Origin: Actinomycetes bacterium
GTDB taxonomy: Bacteria > Actinomycetota > Acidimicrobiia > Acidimicrobiales > RAAP-2
DNA: 6,336 nucleotides
Direction of reading: 5' to 3'
Assembly: GCA_021805305.1 (NCBI GenBank)
Contig: JAJZFO010000032.1
Location: forward strand, 1-6,336
Positions within the stretch are counted from its first letter, which is position 1. Each line of letters opens with the position of its first letter. Below the pieces are notes generated by a model. It made no database searches. It saw nothing but the letters and a program-made list of their open reading frames with translations, and had not been told where the DNA came from. The translations under genes were made by a program, and so were the position numbers. Positions 1-5,556 of this stretch are shown in pieces.

Positions 1-1069
1 CCGTCAGACTGGTTAAGCCGACCTCACAAACCATTCCCCGTTCGTACTGCGTGAGGACGTCACCGTTAGCCGCCGTCAGGCTCCCGACACCCGCCGCGGG
101 GGCGCAGTAACCACCCGAACCGTTCGGCACTGCCTTCGCCCAGTAAATCGTGAGGGACGACGTGTACGCGCCCCGTCCCAGGTGCGTGCTGATCGCGGTA
201 CCCGCGGAGACCACGGTACAACCGCTCACGGTGAATTGACATCCCGAAGGACTCGCGTTCGTCTCGGCTCCCGATCCCGCCGACGCGAAGGGCCGATTAC
301 CCGAATTCGGTTCAAAGTTGTACGTGGTGGTGTTCGACGCCGTGCCCACCGTCAGCGCGTCGACGTTGCCGACCATCGCGGACCATCCACTACCCACGTT
401 CACGCCGACCCCGCCGCCGTAGGACAAGGGCAGGACGACCGCGTCCGGGTAGTAACTGACGAAGGTGGCCCAACTGACGCCGCCCGATGTGGCGTACGTC
501 TCCGGGGTGCACATTCCCGTGAGGTGCGTAGCCCAGACCACGCCACCCGCCGCAAGAACATTCCAACTCTGCCAGGTGTCGGCCACTACCGCGCCCGCGC
601 CCTGGAGATACGGCTCGAAGTTCAGGGTTGAATACCCTCTAGTGGTACACCCGGCAGCTTTACCCGCACTCGACGGGGTCCCCGGGTCGATGACCACCTG
701 TAACGCGGGGTCCGTCACGGTGTTGTCCGTGTAGGTCGAGTAGGAGAGGGCGGTGATGTCACTCAACATGGTGCCCGCCCAGTCATCGGTGTACACCGAC
801 CAGTGGTCCGCGCTGGAGGTGACCGTCATCTGGAGGCTCCCGTCACCCAGGGGCGGCGCTACCGGTCCGAACACGTTGACGGCGCCACCCTGCCCGGTGC
901 CATTCTGGTCGATCACGGCGAATTGTCCCGGTCCCGGCTGCGCCGGGGCCGTCACCAAATCGGCGTTGGTCACCACGACCGTCGTGGTCGCCGCCGATGC
1001 CGGCAACGGAACCAGCACCGGGGACACCGCGAGCAGCGCCCCGAACCCTAGCGTTAGAAACTTTCTCAT
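1..1069 (-). CDS. Secreted beta-rich protein of unknown function, 3' end outside window
   Basis: Reading leftward from ATG 1069-1067, the frame stays open for 356 codons to the window edge, so the C-terminus is missing. Residues 1-26 are a classic Sec signal peptide: Arg-Lys start, Leu/Ala/Val core, and an A-S-A site before A27. The mature part is rich in Gly, Thr, Ser, Val and Tyr with few charges, as expected of an exported beta protein. Two segments can be seen. Residues about 30-255 contain LSDITALSYSTY, two NFEP motifs (150-153, 251-254), Trp-rich TWQSWN and a GNVDALTVG stretch; this resembles jelly-roll-like modules I recall from actinobacterial secreted proteins. Residues about 256-356 have Cys277/284 and Cys322/348 (possible disulfides) and GGYCAPA ... 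TAANGD ... VCEVG. AAGGAG at 1080-1075, 5 nt from the ATG, fixes the start. Function and anchoring are unknown; the family resemblance is from memory only. Confidence 0.85.
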   Translation of the reverse strand, partial: MRKFLTLGFGALLAVSPVLVPLPASAATTTVVVTNADLVTAPAQPGPGQFAVIDQNGTGQGGAVNVFGPVAPPLGDGSLQMTVTSSADHWSVYTDDWAGTMLSDITALSYSTYTDNTVTDPALQVVIDPGTPSSAGKAAGCTTRGYSTLNFEPYLQGAGAVVADTWQSWNVLAAGGVVWATHLTGMCTPETYATSGGVSWATFVSYYPDAVVLPLSYGGGVGVNVGSGWSAMVGNVDALTVGTASNTTTYNFEPNSGNRPFASAGSGAETNASPSGCQFTVSGCTVVSAGTAISTHLGRGAYTSSLTIYWAKAVPNGSGGYCAPAAGVGSLTAANGDVLTQYERGMVCEVGLTSLT

Positions 1070-1074
1070 GCGAT

Positions 1075-1080
1075 CTCCTT
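1075..1080 (-). promoter_or_regulatory. Shine-Dalgarno of the secreted-protein gene
   Basis: AAGGAG on the minus strand, with 5 nt (ATCGC) before the ATG. It is a near-perfect anti-16S match and decides the start that gives a complete signal peptide. Confidence 0.75.
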
Positions 1081-1204
1081 CACTGTGGGGGCTGAGTGCC
1101 GACACTCGCCCGTCGTCGTACCACGATTCCGTCTTCCCATCGGATCAGCGCATTTATCACTGTCGAGCGCCGCGACCCGCGTCTAGCACCCCGCTCGGTG
1201 GCTG

Positions 1205-1372
1205 TCAAACGGCGTCGGCGCTGACGCGCACGCCGAGCAGTTCCGTGATGAGAGGTTCGACTGTCGAGGCCGGTGAACTCGTGATCTCGAGGATCGATGA
1301 CCCGTGCGAGGGTAACACGGTGCTATTTCGCCGCCGTGGAAATTCCGCGAGTTCACCGGATTGGGTGGCCAT
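1205..1372 (-). CDS. Possible 55-aa hypothetical protein
   Basis: The frame starts at ATG 1372-1370 and ends at TGA 1207-1205. It begins MATQSGELAEF and ends LITELLGVRVSADAV. The last 30 or so codons strongly favour G or C in the third position, like the neighbouring real genes, and the C-terminal third looks like an amphipathic helix followed by a strand. An AGGGA stretch lies about 6-7 nt before the ATG, only a weak ribosome site. It faces away from the cysteine-rich frame starting at 1424, with 51 bp between the two starts. I recognise no family. It could equally be a chance frame or the remnant of a longer gene, so the call is tentative. Confidence 0.28.
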   Translation of the reverse strand: MATQSGELAEFPRRRNSTVLPSHGSSILEITSSPASTVEPLITELLGVRVSADAV

Positions 1373-1410
1373 TGGGTTCCCTGCTCGTCACCTTCGGTCA
1401 ATCGACAACG

Positions 1411-1416
1411 TAATCT
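1411..1416 (+). promoter_or_regulatory. Putative -10 box for a leaderless transcript
   Basis: TAATCT fits the actinobacterial TANNNT -10 consensus. It is followed by 7 nt and then ATG 1424, so transcription would begin at or beside the start codon. No Shine-Dalgarno precedes this ATG, which fits leaderless translation. No clear -35 is visible. The match is short and could be chance. Confidence 0.35.
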
Positions 1417-1423
1417 CGACACC

Positions 1424-1540
1424 ATGGAGATTCTGTGCGCCGATTGTGGTTGTTCGGTAGACCGCGGCGTTCGTGTCACGGCCTGCGCCAACCCAGATTG
1501 CTGTTGTCGTGACCTACCCCTTCGTGAGACCTCGTCATAG
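1424..1540 (+). CDS. Cysteine-rich miniprotein, putative zinc-binding, 38 aa
   Basis: The frame runs from ATG 1424 to TAG 1538-1540 and encodes 38 residues, 7 of them Cys: C5, C8, C10, C21, C26, C27, C28. The layout C-x2-C-x-C, 10 residues, then C-x4-CCC resembles a minimal zinc ribbon or metal-binding knuckle; CADCGC and NPDCCC are the two halves. Such Cys density at ribbon-like spacing is unlikely in a random frame. There is no signal peptide, so it would be cytoplasmic. No Shine-Dalgarno is present, but a TAATCT box 7 nt upstream suggests leaderless expression. I cannot name a family; metal binding is inferred from spacing alone. Redox or metal-storage roles are equally possible. It stands alone in a gene-poor stretch. 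Confidence 0.55.
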   Translation: MEILCADCGCSVDRGVRVTACANPDCCCRDLPLRETSS

Positions 1541-1647
1541 ACGCGATGCTGGACGTGTCAAGGTCCGCGTCTTCAAGACAGGACCGCGTATATCTCACGC
1601 GACCTGAGCTACGGCCAGGACCTTCCCAGGTGGCCGATGCCGCGACT

Positions 1648-1670
1648 TGTGACATCCCAGGGCCGTCACA
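1648..1670. repeat. Short inverted repeat TGTGAC / GTCACA
   Basis: A perfect 6-bp arm at 1648-1653 and its reverse complement at 1665-1670, separated by 11 bp. It has no T-tract on the exit side in either direction, so it is a poor terminator candidate. The 13-bp gap between TGTGA and TCACA is not the 6 bp of a CRP site. It could be an operator or chance. Confidence 0.3.
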
Positions 1671-1813
1671 TCTAAAAAGTGCCGTGGCGGCAGGGACTGA
1701 GCACCCTCCCCCGCCTGACTCTGGTCATACCGAGCGACGAATTATCACGGACACTAACGTCACGACCGGCACCCGGCGACGTCCCTTCGCCACCTCAACT
1801 CTCGACGGACGTG

Positions 1814-1836
1814 CGTCGCCGATGGCGTACGCGACG
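1814..1836 (-). terminator. Weak candidate hairpin after the acyl-CoA dehydrogenase operon
   Basis: CGTCGC at 1814-1819 pairs with GCGACG at 1831-1836 across an 11-nt loop, about 27 bp beyond the stop codon of the last operon gene. There is no U-run, and an alternative internal CGCC-GAT-GGCG hairpin competes. If it ends transcription, it would do so without the classical T-tract, or with Rho. Confidence 0.22.
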
Positions 1837-1862
1837 TGACACCCCGCAGTGGCGAGCGGTTC

Positions 1863-3008
1863 TCAGCCGCCCAGGAGTTTCTTGGCGACGACCACCCGCT
1901 GGATCTGATTCGTTCCTTCGTAGATCTGGGTGATCTTGGCGTCGCGCATGAACCGTTCGACGGGGAAGTCCTTGGTGAAGCCGTAGCCGCCCAGCAGTTG
2001 CACGGCGTCAGTCGCGACGCTCATGGCCGTGTCGGACGCGAAGGATTTGGCGGCGGCACCCAGGTAACTGAGTTGTCGGTCGGGGTCCCCCGCGTCGATG
2101 GTCGCGCACGCCGCGTACACCAAGGCGCGCGACGCTTCGGTGCGGATTGCCATGTCCGCCAGCATGAAGCGCAGGCCCTGGAGGTGCGAGATCGGCGCAC
2201 CGAAGGCGGTGCGCTGGGTCATGTAGGCCGCCGCGTACTCGATGGCCGCCTGCGCGATCCCTACCGCCTGGGCGCCGATGGTCGGACGCGACCGGTCCAG
2301 CGTGTGCATCGCAATGCGAAAGCCCTCCCCCTCCTCGCCGATGCGGTGCGACAGGGGTACCCGGACGTTGTCGAACACCACCTCGCCCGTCGGTGAGGCG
2401 CGCAGTCCCAACTTGTCCTCGTGCTTGGGAAACGTCACGCCCCAGTCCTTCTCGACGAGGAAACACGTGATCCCGTGACTCTTCGTCCGCGGCTCGGTGC
2501 TCGCGAAGACGGTGTAGGTGTCGGACACGCCGGCGTTGGTGATCCAGTACTTCGACCCGTGGAGCACGTACTCATCACCGTCGCGTTCCGCCCGGCAGCG
2601 CATGGCCGCCACGTCGGATCCGGCGTCGGCCTCCGAGAGACAGTAACTGGCCTGATGGGTGCCGGCGGCGATGCGTGGGAGGTAGGTGGACTTGAGTTCC
2701 TCGGAGGCGAAGTTCATCACCGGCAACATGCCGAGTTTGGAGATAAGCCAGGTGACCGAGGTGGAAGCGCACCCGCGCGCCAATTCTTCGGCGACCACCG
2801 CTTGGGTGACCATGTCCGCGCCGGCGCCCCCGTATTCTTCGGGCACCCACAGGGCGGGCAGGTCCATCTCCACGCACGCGTCCCAACTCGCCTGGGGGAA
2901 CTCCTGGTCACGGTCGTAGCGCGCGGCGTGCGGCGCGATGCGTTCGTCCACGAAGGTCTTGAGGACATCTCGGTAAGCCCGCTGTTCCTCAGTGAGTACG
3001 AACGACAT
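1863..3008 (-). CDS. Acyl-CoA dehydrogenase
   Basis: A cytoplasmic FAD flavoenzyme of 381 aa, the usual size for the family, expected to introduce the alpha,beta double bond into an acyl-CoA and pass electrons to ETF. Signature 1, CLSEADAGSD, is at residues 123-132. Signature 2, beginning QLLGGYGF, starts at 337. RTAFG at 266-270 belongs to the FAD and dimer contact region. The catalytic base is Glu364 in YEGTNQIQR; this C-terminal placement is that of medium-chain, short-chain and isobutyryl types and differs from isovaleryl-type enzymes, whose base lies earlier. The LDRSRP ... AVG stretch at 238-250 also resembles medium-chain enzymes. AGGAG at 3018-3014, 5 nt upstream, fixes the start. It is the last gene of the leuB-ilvE operon, 21 bp after the 145-aa gene. 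That context hints at branched-chain acyl-CoA substrates, but the substrate cannot be read from sequence. Confidence 0.96.
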   Translation of the reverse strand: MSFVLTEEQRAYRDVLKTFVDERIAPHAARYDRDQEFPQASWDACVEMDLPALWVPEEYGGAGADMVTQAVVAEELARGCASTSVTWLISKLGMLPVMNFASEELKSTYLPRIAAGTHQASYCLSEADAGSDVAAMRCRAERDGDEYVLHGSKYWITNAGVSDTYTVFASTEPRTKSHGITCFLVEKDWGVTFPKHEDKLGLRASPTGEVVFDNVRVPLSHRIGEEGEGFRIAMHTLDRSRPTIGAQAVGIAQAAIEYAAAYMTQRTAFGAPISHLQGLRFMLADMAIRTEASRALVYAACATIDAGDPDRQLSYLGAAAKSFASDTAMSVATDAVQLLGGYGFTKDFPVERFMRDAKITQIYEGTNQIQRVVVAKKLLGG

Positions 3009-3029
3009 ACGGGCTCCTCGTTGAGTCGG

Positions 3030-3467
3030 TTAGGTCTGGGGGAACAGTTGTTCCTCGGTCACGTTATCGACAAAACGACGCTGCGCGACGTAACTATGGG
3101 CCAGACCGGCGAACGCCGCCGTGGCGAGCGGTGCGTCGCCGCGCAGCCCGAAGAGCTCGAGCGCCGCGCGCACGTCGTAGAGCGTCGGTCCGCGCCCCGC
3201 CAAACTCGCGCGCTTCGCCGCGACCAACGCGATCCCCGTGACGAGGTCGTGGTGATCGACCCCGACGGGGTGCAGGGTGGCGCACTCGCGTTCGGCCAGG
3301 GTCAGGGCGAAGCCTTCGCCGGGCGCCGGGGTTCCCGCCCCCGCGACGTTCGCGACGTGGCGCAGGAGGCCCGCCTTCGGGGGTCGACCGATCTCGGGCG
3401 TGGCGGTCGCCACGGTTCGACGGACTTCACCACTGCGGTTCACGGGTAAAAAGGTCGGTTGGGTCAC
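3030..3467 (-). CDS. Conserved-looking hypothetical protein, 145 aa, GTG start
   Basis: I do not recognise this protein. It runs from GTG 3467-3465 to TAA 3032-3030; an in-frame TAG four codons upstream makes this GTG the earliest possible start. The N-terminal 50 residues are polar with several Pro and Gly. From about 55 on it looks like a small helical domain: FALTLAERE, then HPVGVDHHDLVTGIALVAAKRASL (69-89) with neighbouring His71 analogues His72/His73, then YDVRAALELFGL and AFAGLAHSYVAQRRFVDNV. It has no signal peptide, membrane helix or Cys cluster. It sits between ilvE (23 bp gap) and the acyl-CoA dehydrogenase (21 bp gap), so it is cotranscribed with them. No well-placed Shine-Dalgarno precedes the GTG; a TAGTCT box 6 nt upstream suggests an additional leaderless start. 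A soluble helical partner of one of the flanking enzymes is possible but unsupported. Confidence 0.85.
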   Translation of the reverse strand: MTQPTFLPVNRSGEVRRTVATATPEIGRPPKAGLLRHVANVAGAGTPAPGEGFALTLAERECATLHPVGVDHHDLVTGIALVAAKRASLAGRGPTLYDVRAALELFGLRGDAPLATAAFAGLAHSYVAQRRFVDNVTEEQLFPQT

Positions 3468-3473
3468 GCTCCG

Positions 3474-3479
3474 AGACTA
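3474..3479 (-). promoter_or_regulatory. Putative internal -10 box for leaderless expression of the 145-aa gene
   Basis: On the minus strand TAGTCT (TANNNT type) lies exactly 6 nt before GTG 3467, the spacing expected if the first transcribed base is the start codon. A GGAG only 1 nt before the GTG is too close to work as a ribosome site. No -35 match lies in the expected place inside the end of ilvE. Confidence 0.35.
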
Positions 3480-3490
3480 CCCCGGCTTCC

Positions 3491-4417
3491 TCAGACCCTG
3501 GTGAGCCAGTCCTCGTACTGAGCGAGTTCTCCGCGCACCGCCTGGAAATACGTCGCCTGGATCGCTTGGGTGATGGGCCCGGGCTTGCCCGTACCCACGA
3601 CCCGATCGTCCACGGAGCCGATGGGGACCACCTCCGCCGCCGTCCCGGTCAAGAACGCCTCGTCGGCGATGTAGAGGTCGTCGCGGCGCAGCGCCTCGAA
3701 ACTCACCTCGTAGCCCAGGTCGTGGGCGATGGTGACCACACTGCTCTGGGTGATGCCCGACAGCGCTCCCGCCTCCGACGGGGGCGGCGACATGATCAAT
3801 CCGTCGCGCACCACGAACAGGTTCTCACCGGTGCACTCCGAGATCCGCGCGTCGGGGCCGAGCATGATGGCTTCGTCGTAGCCGGCCTTGATGGCCTCGA
3901 CCTTGGCCAACGTCGAGTTCACGTACCCGCCGACCGTCTTCGACGCCGTGGGCATGGCGTTGGGCGCGTGGCGCATCCACGAGGAGATCTTCAAACGCAC
4001 GCCGTTCTCGAGTCCGTGGTCGCCCAAGTAGGCGCCCCACGGCCAGGCCGCGATGGCCACGTTGACCGGACAGTTGAGGGGGTTGATACCCATCTCGCCG
4101 TAGCCGAGGTAGACCAGGGGGCGCAGGTAGCACCCGTCGCTCAGGTCGTTGACCCGCACCACCTCGACGCAGGCGTCGACCAGTTCATCCAGCGTGAAGG
4201 GCACGTCGATCATCAGGATCCGGCAACTGCGCAGCAGACGCTGCACGTGCTCGCGGAGCCGGAAAACCGCGGGACCCGACGAGGTCTTGTAGGCGCGGAT
4301 GCCCTCGAAGGCCCCGGTGCCGTAGTGCAGGGTGTGGGTCAAGACGTGGGTCGTGGCGTTGTCCCAGTCGACGAGATGACCGTCCATCCAGATCTTTTTG
4401 GTGGGCGTGATGGGCAT
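3491..4417 (-). CDS. ilvE: Branched-chain amino acid aminotransferase
   Basis: A PLP fold-type IV transaminase of 308 aa that interconverts leucine, isoleucine and valine with their 2-keto acids using glutamate/2-oxoglutarate, in the cytoplasm. FEGIRAY is at 37-43 and YLRPLVYLGYGEMG at 97-110. The PLP-binding lysine is Lys160 in ASKTVGGYVNS, matching the catalytic Lys of the E. coli enzyme. Glu194 in ISECTGENLF would contact the pyridine nitrogen, and the phosphate-loop GTAAEVVP is at 258-265. The length and single-domain layout match the E. coli IlvE type, not the longer type II enzymes; D-amino acid transaminase or ADC lyase are less likely. Its ATG abuts the leuB stop with no gap, and its Shine-Dalgarno lies inside leuB, so translation is probably coupled. 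Next to leuB it would complete leucine synthesis by aminating 2-ketoisocaproate. Confidence 0.95.
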   Translation of the reverse strand: MPITPTKKIWMDGHLVDWDNATTHVLTHTLHYGTGAFEGIRAYKTSSGPAVFRLREHVQRLLRSCRILMIDVPFTLDELVDACVEVVRVNDLSDGCYLRPLVYLGYGEMGINPLNCPVNVAIAAWPWGAYLGDHGLENGVRLKISSWMRHAPNAMPTASKTVGGYVNSTLAKVEAIKAGYDEAIMLGPDARISECTGENLFVVRDGLIMSPPPSEAGALSGITQSSVVTIAHDLGYEVSFEALRRDDLYIADEAFLTGTAAEVVPIGSVDDRVVGTGKPGPITQAIQATYFQAVRGELAQYEDWLTRV

Positions 4418-5437
4418 TTACAACCTCTCTAATAGGTGGGCCGTGATTCCGGACGTTCCGAGTTGCGACGCGTCGCCCTCAAAGTCTCGCACGAGATGCG
4501 CGATCCGGCTGGCCGCGTCGTTCTCACCGAGGTGTTCGAGCATCAGGACCGCCGAGGAGATGGCGGCCAGCGGATTGGCGCGATTGGTGCCGACGATGTC
4601 GTGGGCCGCCCCGTGCACCGGCTCGAAGAGCGACGGGCCCGTCCTCGCGGGGTTGATGTTCCCACTGGCGGCGAAGCCGATTCCGCCGCTGACGGCGCCC
4701 GCCAGGTCCGAGAGGATGTCGCCGAACAGATTGTCGGTCACGATGACGCTGTAGCGTCGCGGGTCTTCGACCAGGTAGATGCACGCCGCGTCGACGTGGT
4801 TGTAGTCCACCTCCACTCCGGGGTACTCGCTCTTCACCTCGGCGAGCACGCGCGACCACAGGTCGCCGGCGTAGGTCAACACGTTGGTCTTGTGCACCAG
4901 GGTGACCTTGGGCCGCGCCGTCTTCGCGGCGCGCTCGAAGGCGTAGCGCACGCAGCGTTCGACGCCGAAGCGGGTGTTCACCGAGCCCTGGGTCGCCACC
5001 TCGTGGGGCGTGCCGTGGCGCAGCACCCCCCCCTCGCCCGCGTAGGGCCCCTCGGTGTTCTCGCGCACGATGGCGAAGTCGCAGCCCTGCGCCAGCGAGC
5101 CCTCGACGCCGTGGAAGGGGCGGTAGTTGACGAACAGGTCCAGACCGAAGCGCAGACGCAACAGGAGGCCGCGCTCGAGGGTACCCCCGGGGATGCGCGT
5201 ATCGCCGATGGCGGGCCCGATGGCACCGAGCATGATGGCGTCGAACCGGCGCAGCCGTTCGAGGGTCTCGTCGTCGAGCACGAAGCCGTCGCGCAGGTAG
5301 CGCGCGGCCCCGAGGTCGAACTGCTCGGTCGAGACGTCCACCCCGGCGGCGGCGACGACCTCGAGCGCGGCGGCGGTCACTTCGGGGCCGATACCGTCGC
5401 CGCCGATCACGGCAATCGAATGCACCTGCTGAGTCAT
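4418..5437 (-). CDS. leuB: 3-isopropylmalate dehydrogenase
   Basis: An NAD-dependent oxidative decarboxylase of 339 aa that converts (2R,3S)-3-isopropylmalate to 2-ketoisocaproate, the third committed step of leucine synthesis. GGDGIGPEV at 12-20 is the N-terminal family motif. Substrate arginines are expected at Arg96, Arg106 and Arg125 (LRFGLDLFVNYRP; RENTEGPYAG). Tyr132 and Lys183 (HKTNVL) are the catalytic pair. Metal ligands are Asp216, Asp240 and Asp244 within VTDNLFGDILSDLAG, which fits the isocitrate/isopropylmalate dehydrogenase signature. EPVHGAAHDIVGTNRANP at 272-289 binds NAD. The RENTEGPYAG form is that of actinobacterial LeuB. Tartrate or isocitrate dehydrogenases share the fold, but the neighbours ilvE and leuC settle the role. 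AAGGAG 6-8 nt upstream fixes the start. First gene of a four-gene operon. An eight-G run sits at codons for residues 134-138. Confidence 0.95.
   Translation of the reverse strand: MTQQVHSIAVIGGDGIGPEVTAAALEVVAAAGVDVSTEQFDLGAARYLRDGFVLDDETLERLRRFDAIMLGAIGPAIGDTRIPGGTLERGLLLRLRFGLDLFVNYRPFHGVEGSLAQGCDFAIVRENTEGPYAGEGGVLRHGTPHEVATQGSVNTRFGVERCVRYAFERAAKTARPKVTLVHKTNVLTYAGDLWSRVLAEVKSEYPGVEVDYNHVDAACIYLVEDPRRYSVIVTDNLFGDILSDLAGAVSGGIGFAASGNINPARTGPSLFEPVHGAAHDIVGTNRANPLAAISSAVLMLEHLGENDAASRIAHLVRDFEGDASQLGTSGITAHLLERL
4424..4430 (-). promoter_or_regulatory. ilvE Shine-Dalgarno embedded in leuB
   Basis: AGAGAGG on the minus strand, 6 nt before the ilvE ATG and lying entirely within the last codons of leuB. 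The leuB TAA (4420-4418) is directly followed by ATG (4417-4415). This arrangement favours ribosome reinitiation and near-equal output of the two enzymes. Confidence 0.7.
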
Positions 5438-5441
5438 GGCT

Positions 5442-5449
5442 CTCTCCTT
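5442..5449 (-). promoter_or_regulatory. leuB Shine-Dalgarno
   Basis: AAGGAGAG on the minus strand, with its core AGGAG at 5448-5444, 6 nt before the ATG. It is the strongest ribosome site of the operon, as expected for the first gene. Confidence 0.75.
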
Positions 5450-5459
5450 GGTTCCCCCT

Positions 5460-5489
5460 ATTTTGCTCCGACCACTCGGGGCCTGGCAA
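5460..5489 (-). promoter_or_regulatory. Candidate promoter of the leuB operon
   Basis: On the minus strand TTGCCA (5489-5484, five of six to TTGACA), an 18-nt spacer, then CAAAAT (5465-5460, four of six to TATAAT). Transcription would start near 5453, giving a short leader that includes the leuB Shine-Dalgarno. No room remains for a leader-peptide attenuator or T-box. Confidence 0.4.
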
Positions 5490-5520
5490 AAGGACGCCGG
5501 GGGACGGACGGAGGAGTCGG

Positions 5521-5526
5521 TAGAAT
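5521..5526 (+). promoter_or_regulatory. Candidate -10 box of the greA-leuC operon
   Basis: TAGAAT, five of six to TATAAT and a full TANNNT match, predicts a start near 5533 and a 24-nt leader. A GGGGA at 5546-5550, 6 nt before the greA ATG, is a modest ribosome site. No TTGACA-like -35 is seen in the GC-rich stretch upstream. Confidence 0.42.
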
Positions 5527-5556
5527 CAGAACTTCGGCTCTAGTTGGGGACGTGCC

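Larger units (their letters stand above)
1541..1862. other. Intergenic stretch without a convincing gene
   Basis: About 320 bp between the cysteine-rich frame and the end of the acyl-CoA dehydrogenase gene. Open frames of 84-97 codons cross it on the plus strand, but they lack ribosome sites, have low-complexity Arg/Pro/Thr-rich translations, and one runs into the antisense of the next gene. It is visibly less GC-rich than the flanking genes. The only structures seen are two short inverted repeats, listed separately. No tRNA-like fold was found by eye. Confidence 0.6.

Noticed and set aside
753..1460. 235-codon plus-strand frame across the secreted-protein start and beyond
   Set aside because: Most of it is antisense to a gene with signal peptide and Shine-Dalgarno; the rest overlaps the cysteine-rich frame in another phase and has no ribosome site.
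1183..1491. 102-codon minus-strand frame
   Set aside because: Arg/Ser/Pro-rich translation without fold-like pattern, no ribosome site, and it overlaps both small frames that look better.
1648..1670. CRP-like operator TGTGA ... TCACA
   Set aside because: The gap between half-sites is 13 bp, not the 6 bp of CRP-family sites, and no gene starts just downstream.
1546..1839. 97-codon plus-strand frame in the gene-poor stretch
   Set aside because: No ribosome site or -10 box before its start, and a Thr/Arg/Pro-rich sequence without hydrophobic periodicity.
2421..3449. 342-codon plus-strand frame antisense to the acyl-CoA dehydrogenase and the 145-aa gene
   Set aside because: The minus-strand genes have clear motifs and a ribosome site (dehydrogenase) and operon spacing; this frame has none and spans two genes.
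3566..4432. 288-codon plus-strand frame antisense to ilvE
   Set aside because: ilvE carries the PLP lysine and family motifs in the opposite strand; this frame is a compositional shadow.
5438..5556. Leucine leader-peptide attenuator or T-box before leuB
   Set aside because: Only about 15 nt separate the predicted transcript start from the start codon; no Leu-codon run, T-box sequence or terminator hairpin fits.
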